A stretch of 64,000 nt of DNA from Lautropia sp. SCN 69-89. Its GTDB lineage: Bacteria; Pseudomonadota; Gammaproteobacteria; Burkholderiales; Burkholderiaceae_E. How positions within the stretch are numbered: the first letter of the stretch is position 1; every line of letters begins with the position of its first letter. The notes beneath the pieces were generated by a model. That model saw only the letters and a program-made list of their open reading frames with translations. It searched no databases and was not told the DNA's origin. The DNA lies in NCBI GenBank assembly GCA_001724855.1, contig MEED01000010.1, positions 1-64,000 of the forward strand, given 5' to 3'. The position numbers and the translations under genes are program-made. Positions 18,057 to 26,664 of the stretch are shown one piece after another.

Positions 18057-19184
18057 TCAGGACACGCGCTTGGCGGCGGTGCCGCCGAGCGCGCCGCGTA
18101 TCACTGCGCTCACCATCGTCGCGATGAACGCCGCCAGCGCCACTGCATTGAGCATCCCGCCGGCCTGCGTCCAGTCGTAGCGGCCGGTCGCGTCGCCCGC
18201 GATGCGCACCAGCAGCGACAGGTGCAGCAGGACGAGCGGCAGGTAAAAGACGGGGTGGTACGGCACGGCGACCCGCAGCACCGCCGGGAAGATGATCGCC
18301 GCATGGCCGAACACCATCGAGAAGACGAAGCCCAGCGTGAGCGCGTGCAGCGCAGCGTCGTACGAAGGCGTGCCGGGCACCAGGCCGCCCGCCCACAGTG
18401 CGACCGCGCTGCCGGCCGCGAGCCAGCCGTAGCCCGAGAGCAGGCACACCGCGATGAAGCGGGTCAGGCCCTTGTTGCGCACCGTTCGCCGCGCGATGTC
18501 CTGGCGCAGCAGCCAGCCCGCCAGCGCGAGCAGACCGGCGGCGAACAGCGGCATGCCCCAGGGCAGGGCGGCCGCGGCCAGCCCGGCGAGAATCACCCCC
18601 AAGATCACGGCGAACACGCGCGTGGCCGTGGGCGACGGCGGCAGGAAGCGCGACAGCTCGAGCCGTTCGCCGGCGATCGTGAGGATGAGGAAGGCGAGCC
18701 ACCAGCCGACCACCTCGTGCACGCTCGCTCCCGCAGCCCATAGCGCGACGCCTGCCGGCCAGCAGGCGGCGCCCAGCGCCAGCGTGAAGGTGAACAGCGC
18801 CGTCTGACGTCGGAACACGTCGAGCGAGGCGGCGAGCAGGACGAGGCCGCCGCCGAGGAAGAACCAGGGCGCGAGCGCGCTCGCGCCGAAGACGGTGGTC
18901 GCGCTGCCGATGCCGGCCAGCAGCGGGCCCAGGTAGGCCCAGTAGCGGCCGATTGCCACGGCCCGCTCGAGCGAGATCACCACGCCGAAGAACCCGCAGA
19001 TCATCAGCGGGCCGTGCAGCGCAGCCGCGGAGGCGGCCAACTCGGGCACGCCCCAGCCGAGCCGCGCAAGTCCCGCGCCGGCGCCCACCACCAGGCCGAG
19101 GAATCCGAGTACGAGCAATGGCACCCGCCACGGCGGCGGCAGGCCGGTGGCGGGCGGTGTCGAAGGCGCGGACTGGCGGGCCAA
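18057..19184 (-). CDS. multi-pass membrane protein related to NnrS/heme-copper oxidase-like proteins
   Basis: A 375-aa protein that is almost entirely hydrophobic, with about twelve membrane segments. Conserved histidines sit in or near helices (AALHGPLMICGFFGVV, ALHALTLGFVFSMVFGHAAIIFPAVL, VPYHPVFYLPLVLLHLSLLVR), as in NnrS and related haem-binding membrane proteins of denitrifiers. The function is not established; a role in NO or haem handling is inferred. It is the last gene of the hemerythrin-GNAT-DUF59 set, 6 bases after the DUF59 gene. Confidence 0.65.
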   Translation of the reverse strand: MARQSAPSTPPATGLPPPWRVPLLVLGFLGLVVGAGAGLARLGWGVPELAASAAALHGPLMICGFFGVVISLERAVAIGRYWAYLGPLLAGIGSATTVFGASALAPWFFLGGGLVLLAASLDVFRRQTALFTFTLALGAACWPAGVALWAAGASVHEVVGWWLAFLILTIAGERLELSRFLPPSPTATRVFAVILGVILAGLAAAALPWGMPLFAAGLLALAGWLLRQDIARRTVRNKGLTRFIAVCLLSGYGWLAAGSAVALWAGGLVPGTPSYDAALHALTLGFVFSMVFGHAAIIFPAVLRVAVPYHPVFYLPLVLLHLSLLVRIAGDATGRYDWTQAGGMLNAVALAAFIATMVSAVIRGALGGTAAKRVS

Positions 19185-19190
19185 GCCGCG

Positions 19191-19502
19191 CTACCAGCCG
19201 AAGTGGTCGCGCGCGATGCCGGTCATCTTGTCGGGGGACCAGGGCGGATCCCAGACCAGTTCGACGTCGATGGCGGCGTCGGGCGGCGAGATCGCAGCGA
19301 TCGCGCGATGCGCGTTGTCGGTGATCATGTCGGCCATCGGGCAGGCGGCGGTGGTCATCGTCATCTCGACGTGGACCGACTTCTCGCCGACCTCGATCAG
19401 GTACACCAAGCCGAGGTCGACAATGTTCATGCCGGCTTCGGGGTCTTCGACCTCGCGCAGCGCTTCGCGCACCGCGTCGTCGTCGGGCATCGAGGTGATC
19501 AT
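19191..19502 (-). CDS. DUF59/MIP18 family Fe-S cluster assembly factor
   Basis: A 103-aa protein with DDDAVREALREVEDPEAGMNIVDLGLVYLIEV and TTAACPMADMITDNAHRAI, containing the conserved Cys of the PaaD/SufT/MIP18 family, and a C-terminal WDPPWSPDKMTGIARDHFGW. Members help mature iron-sulfur proteins. The island is rich in Fe-S enzymes (Bcr, Pad, Hcr, Kor), so a maturation role here is plausible. It sits between the double GNAT and the membrane protein on the minus strand. Confidence 0.88.
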   Translation of the reverse strand: MITSMPDDDAVREALREVEDPEAGMNIVDLGLVYLIEVGEKSVHVEMTMTTAACPMADMITDNAHRAIAAISPPDAAIDVELVWDPPWSPDKMTGIARDHFGW

Positions 19503-19526
19503 GGGAGCCGCCTCCCTGGTGGTCGC

Positions 19527-20540
19527 TCAGCCGATCCTTCGTGCGAAGGCCAGCCGTTGCGACGGCGTGAAACCGACATCGTACAGGAAGCCGAGCAGCG
19601 CGAGGTCGCGCGGCGCCACCTGCGTCTCGACCCGCTCGATGCGCAGCGCGCCCAGGTTCAGGAACAGCTGCGAGAGCAGCGCGTGGCCGACGCCGCGATG
19701 TCCGTACCCGGGATCGACGCCGATCGTGTCGATGACCGCGACCGGCTCGGTGCGGCCGAAGTCGCCCAGGTCGGCGCGCGCCATCACGAAGCCGACGATC
19801 ACGTCGTCGAGCCGCGCGGTGAGCGACACGCGGATCGCCGAGTCGGCCAGCGTTTCGGCGAGCAGGCCGCCGATGTAGCCGTGGCGGTCGCGCCCGGTGA
19901 TGCCGCGGTCGATGCGCGCGATGTCGGCCAGGTCGGCCGCGCTCATCGGGCGGATGTCGGCGTTGTCGCGGGCCAGGCGCTCGAAGTCGTTGCCTTCCTT
20001 GCCGCCGAAGTTGATCTCCTTGCCCGGGCCTTCGCCCACCGGCATCGACACCGGGTCGTCGCGTTCCTGCACGTATTCGCCGCCGCGCACCGCGCAGTCG
20101 ACCACGTGGTTGGGCGCCAGCACGAACCCGGCATTGTCGAGCCAGCCCATCATGCGGTGGTTGTTCCAGGCGGCCTGCGTGCGCAGTTCGGTGATGCCGT
20201 GGCGCGCGGCCCATTGCGACAGCACGCCGAACAGCTGCTTGCCGATGCCGCGGCCCTGCGCGTCGGCGCGAACGCCGAGCGCCTCGAGCCGCAGGTCGCG
20301 GCCGCTGCGGCCGAACTCGCCTTCGGTGACGCGCGCCTCGATGTGGCCGAGCAGTCCCTTGTCGTCGCAGGCGGCGAATTGCGCGTGTGCGGCAGGATCG
20401 CGCAGCGCGGCGGCGAGGCGGCGCTCGAAATAGGCGCGACGCGATCGGCCCTCGATCGCGGCGTCGATGGCGACGACGGCGTCGAGGTCGTCGCGCGCGA
20501 GCGCGCGGATGACGATGGCGGGCGCGGGAGCAGCTTGCAT
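19527..20540 (-). CDS. protein with two tandem GNAT acetyltransferase domains
   Basis: A 337-aa protein made of two GNAT domains. The first begins IVIRALARDDLDAVVAIDAAIEGRSRRAYF and contains LGVRADAQGRGIGKQLFGVL, an R/QxxGxG/A acetyl-CoA motif. The second begins IRPMSAADLADIARIDRGITGRDRHGYI and contains IGVDPGYGHRGVGHALLSQL. The linker (about 165-200) holds VSMPVGEGPGKEINFGG. Both domains share the IDxxIxGxxRxxY opening with the GNAT at 37627, so the three are probably paralogues. The start is ATG 20538-20540, 32 bases after the hemerythrin gene. GNATs in Rhodopseudomonas acetylate and switch off aryl-CoA ligases, so a similar role is possible. Confidence 0.82.
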   Translation of the reverse strand: MQAAPAPAIVIRALARDDLDAVVAIDAAIEGRSRRAYFERRLAAALRDPAAHAQFAACDDKGLLGHIEARVTEGEFGRSGRDLRLEALGVRADAQGRGIGKQLFGVLSQWAARHGITELRTQAAWNNHRMMGWLDNAGFVLAPNHVVDCAVRGGEYVQERDDPVSMPVGEGPGKEINFGGKEGNDFERLARDNADIRPMSAADLADIARIDRGITGRDRHGYIGGLLAETLADSAIRVSLTARLDDVIVGFVMARADLGDFGRTEPVAVIDTIGVDPGYGHRGVGHALLSQLFLNLGALRIERVETQVAPRDLALLGFLYDVGFTPSQRLAFARRIG

Positions 20541-20572
20541 GGATCGAACCTCGTGCGGGTTGCGCCGCCGCC

Positions 20573-21067
20573 TCAGGCGGCCGCGTAGGCGAACGCGAGT
20601 TCGCGGTCGGTGTCGTCGTCGAGCAGGTCGTCGAGCATCGGCAGCAACGCCATGGTTTCCTTCTGGATGTGGGCGACCTGGCGCTCGACCATCTCGAGCG
20701 CGCCGACCTTCAGCGCGTTCCAGCCGTCGTCGTCGAGCGTGCCGGCAGCCGCGGCGCGCGCCAGCGGCAGCATCTCGTCGGCCACCGCGCGGATCGCCGC
20801 GTGCTCCTCGGCGAGCAGCTCGGCGATGTCGCCTTCGCCCGCGTCGGCCAGCCGCGTGAAGAGCTCGCGCTCCTCGAAGTCGAAGTGGCGGTGGACGTCC
20901 TGCTCGAGGTGGCGCGCGAAGCTGGCCGCCACGCGGGCGAGCTCGGGGTCGCGGCTCGCGCCGGAGCGCGGCGCGCGCGCGAAGGCCTGCTCGATCCGGC
21001 CGAGCAGGTCGAGGTTCGTGCGGTGCTCGTCGTCGAGCGTGTGGCTGACCTGGCGCTGGAAGCTCAT
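20573..21067 (-). CDS. hemerythrin-like domain protein
   Basis: A 164-aa four-helix protein with the HHE/hemerythrin pattern: HTLDDEHRTNLDLLGRIE, ARHLEQDVHRHFDFEERELFTRL, LLAEEHAAIRAVADEML and MVERQVAHIQKETMALLPMLDDLL. These proteins bind a diiron site and sense or store O2, or react with NO. The start is ATG 21065-21067; an earlier in-frame Met at 21127 would place the palindrome and most of the control region inside the gene. It is the first gene of the unit that includes the double GNAT, DUF59 and a membrane protein. Confidence 0.88.
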   Translation of the reverse strand: MSFQRQVSHTLDDEHRTNLDLLGRIEQAFARAPRSGASRDPELARVAASFARHLEQDVHRHFDFEERELFTRLADAGEGDIAELLAEEHAAIRAVADEMLPLARAAAAGTLDDDGWNALKVGALEMVERQVAHIQKETMALLPMLDDLLDDDTDRELAFAYAAA

Positions 21068-21084
21068 CGTCGGTCCAATAATGG

Positions 21085-21102
21085 TATTCGAATACTGGAA
21101 TA
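21085..21102. promoter_or_regulatory. 18-bp palindrome, candidate operator (site B)
   Basis: TATTCGAATACTGGAATA shares TATTC at one end, GGAATA at the other and TAC in the middle with site C (13 of 18 identical), and the TATT/AATA ends with site A. It begins 18 bases upstream of the hemerythrin start codon. It would overlap the -10 element and start point expected from the FNR-like box at 21127, a typical repressor position. Confidence 0.5.
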
Positions 21103-21126
21103 TCCAACGAGGACCGGATTGGTCCA

Positions 21127-21140
21127 TTGATGCGGGTCAA
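21127..21140. promoter_or_regulatory. FNR-like box upstream of the hemerythrin gene
   Basis: TTGAT-GCGG-GTCAA matches the FNR consensus except for one base in the second half. Its centre (21133.5) is 66.5 bases from the hemerythrin start codon, almost the same distance as the box in front of korA. It overlaps the stop codon of the upstream membrane-protein gene (21137-21139). A second dyad, GGACC-N5-GGTCC, lies at 21111-21125. Confidence 0.6.
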
Positions 21141-22450
21141 GCAACCTTTGCATCGGGGCGCGCGCGTGCCGGCGGGGGGCGGCGCATGCGCAGCAGCAGG
21201 ATGACGTAGAAGGCGGCGAACGCGCCCGCGCCCGCCGCCCCGACCAGCGCGCCTGCCGCGGCGATCCAGCCGTTGTCGAGCACGATCGCCAGTGCCAGCA
21301 ATGTCAGCGCAGACAGATGGCACCAGAAGTGGACGGCGAGCGGCCGGTCGGCGGTGAGCGACGAGGGCGTGCGCGGCGGCGACTTTCCGGGCGGCTTGTG
21401 CATCGAGGCGAGGAACGGGACGATGCGCTGAAGGATGCCGAGCAGGAAGGTGAGCAGCCAGCCGGCGATCAGCACCAGGCCGAACAGCGTGGGCATGCCG
21501 TCGAACGGCAGGTCGACGGCGAGCGCAAGGGCGGCGACCAGGCTGAGCGCGAGCAGCGTCCACGAGATGCGTACCAGCCGGAACGAGCGGCCCAGTTCGC
21601 GGCGCATGCCGGTCTTCAGCGCGACCGTCATCAGTCGCAGGTGCAGCGCGATCGCCACGGCGGCGCAGAGCACGGCGGCGATGCGCAGCAGGCGCGGGGC
21701 CGCGCCCAGCGCGGCGGCCGCGGCGAGCGCGAGAGCCAGGATCGCGAGCGCGCACGAGGCGAGCGCGCGCCGCTCGTGCGGTGCTGCCGACAGCGCGAAC
21801 ATCGGAACGAGGATGTACGACAGGCCGAGCGCGAGCATGCCCATGAAGCCGTAGGCGGCGAACAGCACGTGCAGCGCGAGGCCGGCGCCGCGATCGAGCA
21901 GCGGCATGCCGACGTAGGTGAACGCGAGCGAGAACGCGGTGACGAGCGCGATCAGCAGCGAGGCGAACGCGGTCCAGCCATGGGCGACGACCACCGGCAT
22001 GCCGCGCGCGCCGGCCAGGTTCTGCGCGAGAAGCGCCGCATAGACGAGCAGCGCGGCCACCACCGCGGCGGCCCCGGCGGCGAGCAGCCAGGGCAGCGCG
22101 AAGCCCATGCCCAGCGCGATCGAGGCCACGCCCGGCGCGTACAGCCACCACACCAGCACGGGCCCGCGCATCGAACGCACCGGCTGGCGCGTGGCCACCG
22201 GCAGCAGCTGCAGGCTCGCGCCGATCGCGGTCATTGCCAGCACGCCCAGCGTCACGAGGTGCAGCGCAGCGAGCGTCCAGCCCAGCCCGCCGGCGAAGCG
22301 CGGCAGGCCGGCGCTGCCTGCCAGCAGCGCGAGCCATGCGAATACGTGGCTGGCTACCGCCGCGCCGAAGAAGCGCAGCGGAATCGAGGCGGGCAGCAGC
22401 CGGCTGGTCGCGCCCGCCAGGAAGTTGCCCGCAGCGAGCCTGGTCGCCAT
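21137..22450 (-). CDS. multi-pass heme-copper-oxidase-like membrane protein
   Basis: A 437-aa protein with about twelve membrane helices. Conserved His motifs at helix starts, LAALHLVTLGVLAMTAIGASLQLLPVATRQP and ALHVLFAAYGFMGMLALGLSYILVPMFAL, resemble the cytochrome-oxidase-subunit-I-like/NnrS-like proteins found near denitrification genes. The basic C-terminus RMRRPPPARARPDAKVA is probably cytoplasmic. It lies 20 bases after the DUF2249 gene on the same strand. Function is unknown; NO or haem handling is the best inference. Confidence 0.65.
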   Translation of the reverse strand: MATRLAAGNFLAGATSRLLPASIPLRFFGAAVASHVFAWLALLAGSAGLPRFAGGLGWTLAALHLVTLGVLAMTAIGASLQLLPVATRQPVRSMRGPVLVWWLYAPGVASIALGMGFALPWLLAAGAAAVVAALLVYAALLAQNLAGARGMPVVVAHGWTAFASLLIALVTAFSLAFTYVGMPLLDRGAGLALHVLFAAYGFMGMLALGLSYILVPMFALSAAPHERRALASCALAILALALAAAAALGAAPRLLRIAAVLCAAVAIALHLRLMTVALKTGMRRELGRSFRLVRISWTLLALSLVAALALAVDLPFDGMPTLFGLVLIAGWLLTFLLGILQRIVPFLASMHKPPGKSPPRTPSSLTADRPLAVHFWCHLSALTLLALAIVLDNGWIAAAGALVGAAGAGAFAAFYVILLLRMRRPPPARARPDAKVA

Positions 22451-22470
22451 TGCGGATCCGGGCCCGGGCC

Positions 22471-22764
22471 CTAGCTCGCCGGGGCGAGCCGCAGGCGCAC
22501 CTCGCCGGGCGCGCCGTCGATCGGTTCGGCACTCCAGCCCAGCTCGGCCAGCTCGGGGTAGAGCATCGTCGGATCGCGATCGAGGTGGGCGATGACCGGC
22601 GTGGCGTCGCGGATCGAGCCCACCAGTTCGAGGATCGCGACCAGCGGCTCGGGCGCCGGCAGGCCGCGGACATCGATGTGGATGCCGTCGGCCTCGGTCC
22701 AGCGCTTGCCGGCCCCGCCGGGGGCGGCGCGGTGGCCGGCCGGGTCGCTGCCTGGCGTGTGCAT
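22471..22764 (-). CDS. DUF2249 domain protein
   Basis: A 97-aa protein. After a low-complexity N-terminus it shows the DUF2249 (SirA/TusA-like) pattern: GIHIDVRGLPAPEPLVAILELVGSI, then VIAHLDRDPTMLYPELAELGWSAEPI. Such proteins accompany hemerythrin and NnrS genes in denitrifiers; their biochemical role is not settled. The start is ATG 22762-22764, 11 bases after hcrB, so it is probably cotranscribed with hcrCAB. Confidence 0.82.
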   Translation of the reverse strand: MHTPGSDPAGHRAAPGGAGKRWTEADGIHIDVRGLPAPEPLVAILELVGSIRDATPVIAHLDRDPTMLYPELAELGWSAEPIDGAPGEVRLRLAPAS

Positions 22765-22775
22765 CGCGGGCTCCG

Positions 22776-23774
22776 TCAGGCAGCGGCTACGCTGGCCGGC
22801 TGCGCGAGCGAGCGCAGCAGGCGCTGGGCGAGCACCGCCGCCACCTGCCGCCGGTAGTTCGACTGCGTGACGGTGGTGCGCATCGGGCTCACCTGCTTCT
22901 GCACCAGCTTGCCGAGACTGGCGAGCATCGCGTCGTCGACCGGGCGGCCGAGCAGTGTCTCGGTGCCGGAGAGCACCAGCGGATGCGAGTTGGTGCCGGT
23001 GAGCGCGACCCGCAGCGTGCGCAGCGCCCCATCGTCGGCGAGCGTGACCGCGCAGGCCACGCCAGCCAGCGGGAAGTCCATCGCGGCGCGTGCGCGCGCC
23101 TTGCGGTAGCCGGACGATCGTGCGTGGGCGCTCGCCGGGATCAGCACGCGGGTGAGGATTTCGTCGCGGGCGATGGTGAGGTGCGCGGCGCCGTCGTCGC
23201 GGTACATGTCGGCGAGCGCGATGCGCCGCGTGCCGCGGCTGGCCACCAGCTCGACCTCGGCGTCGTGCACCAGCAGCGCGGGGGCGAGGTCGCCCGAGAA
23301 CGCGGCGTGGCAGCGCGCGCCTTGCGGGGCGACGTGGCAGGTGTCGCCGCCCAGTTTCAGGCAGTAGTTGTTGGCCGCCCGCCACCATTCGCTCTGGTTG
23401 TAGAAGACGCAGCGCGTGTCGAGGCAGAGGTTGCCGCCGACCGTCGCGACGCCGCGATGGCCGGGCCCGGCGATCGAGCCGGCGGCCTGCGTGATGGCGG
23501 GCCAGGCGGCGCCGAACGACGCGTCGGCGGCCAGTTGCGCCAGCCTGACGCGCGCGCCGATCCAGGTGCCCTCGGGCGCGAGCGTGACCGCGTCGAGTCC
23601 GGCCACGTCGCCGAGATCGATCAGCATCGACGGACGCGCGATGCCGCGGCGCATGTTCGGGACGAGGTCGGTGCCGCCGGCGACGAGCCGCGCCTGCGGG
23701 TCGCTGGCGAGCAGCGCCGCGGCCTCGGCGACGCTCGTGGGCCGCTTCAGGACGAATGCGGGCATGCTGTCCAT
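22776..23774 (-). CDS. hcrB: 4-hydroxybenzoyl-CoA reductase, FAD/[4Fe-4S] beta subunit
   Basis: A 332-aa FAD subunit of the xanthine-oxidase family with RLVAGGTDLVPNMRRGIARP and GNLCLDTRCVF. An insert with C122, C138, C146 and C155 (within 120-160: RCVFYNQSEWW, NYCLKLGGDTC, GARCHAAF) is the extra [4Fe-4S] site that distinguishes 4-hydroxybenzoyl-CoA reductase from other family members. The numbering matches what I recall for Thauera HcrB, which supports the start at 23772-23774 behind AGGAG. The enzyme removes the para-hydroxyl of 4-hydroxybenzoyl-CoA to give benzoyl-CoA. It follows hcrA by 2 bases. Confidence 0.93.
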   Translation of the reverse strand: MDSMPAFVLKRPTSVAEAAALLASDPQARLVAGGTDLVPNMRRGIARPSMLIDLGDVAGLDAVTLAPEGTWIGARVRLAQLAADASFGAAWPAITQAAGSIAGPGHRGVATVGGNLCLDTRCVFYNQSEWWRAANNYCLKLGGDTCHVAPQGARCHAAFSGDLAPALLVHDAEVELVASRGTRRIALADMYRDDGAAHLTIARDEILTRVLIPASAHARSSGYRKARARAAMDFPLAGVACAVTLADDGALRTLRVALTGTNSHPLVLSGTETLLGRPVDDAMLASLGKLVQKQVSPMRTTVTQSNYRRQVAAVLAQRLLRSLAQPASVAAA

Positions 23775-23776
23775 GT

Positions 23777-26191
23777 TCAGCTCCTGGTCTCGGCCGCGGC
23801 GGCCGCGGCGGCCGCGGCGCCTGCAGCTGCGGGCCTGGAAGCGCGCAGCCGTTCCTCGCGGCGCCTGGCGTGGATGGCCTCGAGCACGCGGTCCGGCGTG
23901 AGCGGAAGCTCGTCGAGGCGCACGCCGATCGCATCGTGGATCGCGTTGGCGAGTGCCGGCGGGAAGCCGTGCAGCGCGCCTTCGCTCGCCTCCTTGGCGC
24001 CGAACGGGCCGAGCGGGTCGTTGCTCTCGACCAGCTTCACCTCGATCGGTGGCGACTCGGCAATGGTGGGGATGCGGTAGTCGAGCATGTTCGGGCGCAT
24101 CGGCAGGCCGAGGTGGTACTGGTTCTCCTCGGACATCGCCTGGCCCATGCCCATCCAGACCGCGCCCTGCACCTGGCCCTCGACCGCCAGCGGATTGATC
24201 GCGCGGCCGCAGTCGTGCGCAACCCAGACCCGCTCGACCTTGACCACGCCGGTGTCCTCGTCCACCGAGACCTCGACCACCTGCGCGGCGTACGAGAACC
24301 CGGCCGACGAGCCGACGGCCGCGCCGCGAAACTTGCCGCCCTGCGTCTCGGGCGGCGTCGACCACGCGCCCTTGAAGGTGAGCGTGCCGCTCTCGGCGAG
24401 CGCTGCCTCAACCACCTGCGCGAAGGCGAGCGTGCGGTCGGTGCCGGCCACGCGGCAGTGCTCGCCTTCCCATTCGACGTCGTCGACGCTGACCTCGAGC
24501 CGCTTGGCCGCGGCTTCGAGCAGCGCGCGCTTCATCGCCTGCGCGGCGCGCAGCGCCGCGTTGCCGACCATGAACGAGACGCGCGACGAATACGAACCGT
24601 TGTCCTTCGGCGTGAGCGCGCTGTCGGTGGCCACGACGCGGATGCGCGCGATCGGCAGCGCCAGCACTTCGGCGACGATCTGCGTGAGCAGCGTGGACGA
24701 GCCCTGGCCGATGTCGGACGCACCGGTGAGAATCGTGATGCCGCCGTCGAAGTCGAGCTTCAGGTTGATGACCGCGTGCGGCTCGCCGCTCCAGTGCACC
24801 GGCTTCGCCGAACCCGACACGTAGTGCGAGCACGCCATGCCGAGGCCGCGCCCGCGCGGCAGCTTGCCGCGGCGCTCCTTCCAGCCCGAGGCCTGCTCGA
24901 CCCAGTCGAGGCATTCGGGGATGCCGTACGAGTTGACCTGCAGGTCGTTCAGCGTGCGGTAGGGCGGCGTGATCAGGTTGGCCCGCCGCACCGCGAACGG
25001 GTCGAGGCCGAGTTCCCCGGCCATGCGGTCGAGCAGCGTCTCGAATGCGTGGCGCGCATCGACCGCGCCGTGGCCGCGCATCGCGCCACACGGCGGCGTG
25101 TTGGTGTAGATGCGGAAGCCCCTGTACTTCACCGCGCCCATCTTGTAGATCGCGTGAAGCAGCGCGCCCGCGTAGAGGATCGTGACCAGCCCGTAGCCGC
25201 CATAGGCGCCGCCGCGCTGCACGATCTCGGCGTCGACCGCGGTGATCTCGCCGTTCTTCTTCAGGCCGATCTTCAGCCGGATGTCGGTCTCGGGGCGGCC
25301 TCGATGCGTGAGGAAACTGTCTTCGCGCGACTGCTCGATGCGCACCGTGCCGCCGGCGGCGCGCGCCAGCGCCGCGGTGACCATTTCGAAGTTCAGGGGC
25401 TCGACGCGGTGGCCGAAGCCCCCGCCGACGAAGGGCTTGACCACGCGGATGTGCGAGCTGTCCATGCCCAGGCACTGCGCCAGCGTCAGGTGCAGGTAAT
25501 AGGGCACCTGCGTGACCGAATGGGTGGTCAGGCGGTCGCGCTCCGGCTCGTACGAGGCCACCGCCGCGTTCAGCTCGATCTGCCCGTGCGAGACCTCGGC
25601 GTAATGGAAAGTGTGCTCGCGCACCAGGTCTGCCGCCGCGAAGCCGGCCTCGACGTCGCCGAAGGTATGGTCGACGTCGCGCTCGACGTTGCCGGCCTTC
25701 TTCTCGTGCAGCAGCGTGGCGCCCGCAGCGCGCGCGTCGGAGGCGCTGAAGTAGGCCGGCAGCGGCTCGATGTCGAGCACGATCGAGGCGAGCGCCGCTT
25801 CCGCGGTGGCGTCGTCGATCGCGGCCACCGCCACCACCGGCTCGCCCCGATAGCGGACCTTGCCGCGTGCCAGCGGCCACTCGTTCTGTGCGATCGGGAT
25901 CACGCCGTAGGGCGCGGCGAAGTCTTCGCCGGTGACCACCGCGCGCACGCCCGGCATCGCGCGTGCCTTCGCGGTGTCGATGCCGCGGATCACGCCGTGG
26001 GCGACCGGGCTGCGCAGGATCTTGCCGACCAGGGTTTCGCCGAACGGCAGGTCGGCGGTGTAGCGCGCGCGTCCGGTGACTTTCTCGATGCCGTCGATCA
26101 GCGGCGTGCGCTGTCCGACCGGGTGTTCGCCGCGGCCGGCGCCGCTCGGGCCCTGGGCGGCGACGCTCCCGGGAGTTGCAGTCGGATTCAT
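23777..26191 (-). CDS. hcrA: 4-hydroxybenzoyl-CoA reductase, molybdenum alpha subunit
   Basis: An 804-aa molybdopterin subunit of the xanthine-oxidase family. Landmarks are [16 protein letters not shown] near the start, [19 protein letters not shown] (GGGFG pterin motif), [33 protein letters not shown] (GQG), [21 protein letters not shown] and [12 protein letters not shown] with the conserved active-site Glu region. It catalyses reductive dehydroxylation. The C-terminal tail is an unusual poly-Ala run ([19 protein letters not shown]) coded by 9-bp repeats. Gene order hcrC-hcrA-hcrB differs from A-B-C, and spacing is only a few bases. Confidence 0.93.
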   Translation of the reverse strand: MNPTATPGSVAAQGPSGAGRGEHPVGQRTPLIDGIEKVTGRARYTADLPFGETLVGKILRSPVAHGVIRGIDTAKARAMPGVRAVVTGEDFAAPYGVIPIAQNEWPLARGKVRYRGEPVVAVAAIDDATAEAALASIVLDIEPLPAYFSASDARAAGATLLHEKKAGNVERDVDHTFGDVEAGFAAADLVREHTFHYAEVSHGQIELNAAVASYEPERDRLTTHSVTQVPYYLHLTLAQCLGMDSSHIRVVKPFVGGGFGHRVEPLNFEMVTAALARAAGGTVRIEQSREDSFLTHRGRPETDIRLKIGLKKNGEITAVDAEIVQRGGAYGGYGLVTILYAGALLHAIYKMGAVKYRGFRIYTNTPPCGAMRGHGAVDARHAFETLLDRMAGELGLDPFAVRRANLITPPYRTLNDLQVNSYGIPECLDWVEQASGWKERRGKLPRGRGLGMACSHYVSGSAKPVHWSGEPHAVINLKLDFDGGITILTGASDIGQGSSTLLTQIVAEVLALPIARIRVVATDSALTPKDNGSYSSRVSFMVGNAALRAAQAMKRALLEAAAKRLEVSVDDVEWEGEHCRVAGTDRTLAFAQVVEAALAESGTLTFKGAWSTPPETQGGKFRGAAVGSSAGFSYAAQVVEVSVDEDTGVVKVERVWVAHDCGRAINPLAVEGQVQGAVWMGMGQAMSEENQYHLGLPMRPNMLDYRIPTIAESPPIEVKLVESNDPLGPFGAKEASEGALHGFPPALANAIHDAIGVRLDELPLTPDRVLEAIHARRREERLRASRPAAAGAAAAAAAAAETRS
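23792..23818. repeat. three tandem copies of a 9-bp GC repeat
   Basis: GGCCGCGGC occurs three times in a row, inside the 3' end of hcrA, where it encodes part of a poly-alanine tail. Such repeats can change copy number by slippage; a change by whole units would only alter tail length. Confidence 0.85.
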
Positions 26192-26195
26192 TGAA

Positions 26196-26660
26196 TCATT
26201 CCTTCGCGGCGGCCTTCACCGATTCGATGATCTTGACGTAACCGGTGCAGCGGCACAGGTTGCCCGACAGGGCGTCGCGGATTTCGGCGTCGCCAGGATG
26301 CGGATTGCGGCGCAGCAGGGCTTCCGAGGCCATGATCATGCCCGGCGTGCAGAAGCCGCACTGCGTGCCGAGGTTCTCGTGGAACGCCTGCTGCAGGCGG
26401 CTCATGCGGCCGCTGGCCGACAGGCTCTCGATGGTCTCGACGTGCCTGCCTTCGCAGCTCGCGGCCAGCGTGATGCAGGCGAGCCGTGTTTCGCCGTCGA
26501 CCAGCACGGTGCAGGCGCCGCATTCGCCGCCGTCGCAGCCCTGCTTGGTGCCGGTGAGGCCGACGGTGTCGCGCAGGTAATCGACGAGCAGCGCGTGATC
26601 GGCGACCGCGTCCTCGCGGGCGCGCCCGTTCACGGTCAGGGAAAGCAGTCGCTTGGCCAT
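26196..26660 (-). CDS. hcrC: 4-hydroxybenzoyl-CoA reductase, 2x[2Fe-2S] gamma subunit
   Basis: A 154-aa iron-sulfur subunit. The plant-type cluster is C42, C47, C50 and C62 ([14 protein letters not shown]...LAC) and the second cluster is C101, C104, C136 and C138 ([10 protein letters not shown]...GNLCRCTGY). It passes electrons between the other subunits and the low-potential donor. The start is ATG 26658-26660, 4 bases downstream of the ligase gene, and the gene is followed by hcrA after 4 bases. Confidence 0.93.
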   Translation of the reverse strand: MAKRLLSLTVNGRAREDAVADHALLVDYLRDTVGLTGTKQGCDGGECGACTVLVDGETRLACITLAASCEGRHVETIESLSASGRMSRLQQAFHENLGTQCGFCTPGMIMASEALLRRNPHPGDAEIRDALSGNLCRCTGYVKIIESVKAAAKE

Positions 26661-26664
26661 GGTT

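Noticed and set aside
23756-26194. 812-codon plus-strand frame opposite hcrA
   Set aside because: The translation is rich in Arg, His, Gln and Asp without motifs, while hcrA on the other strand has full molybdenum-enzyme signatures.
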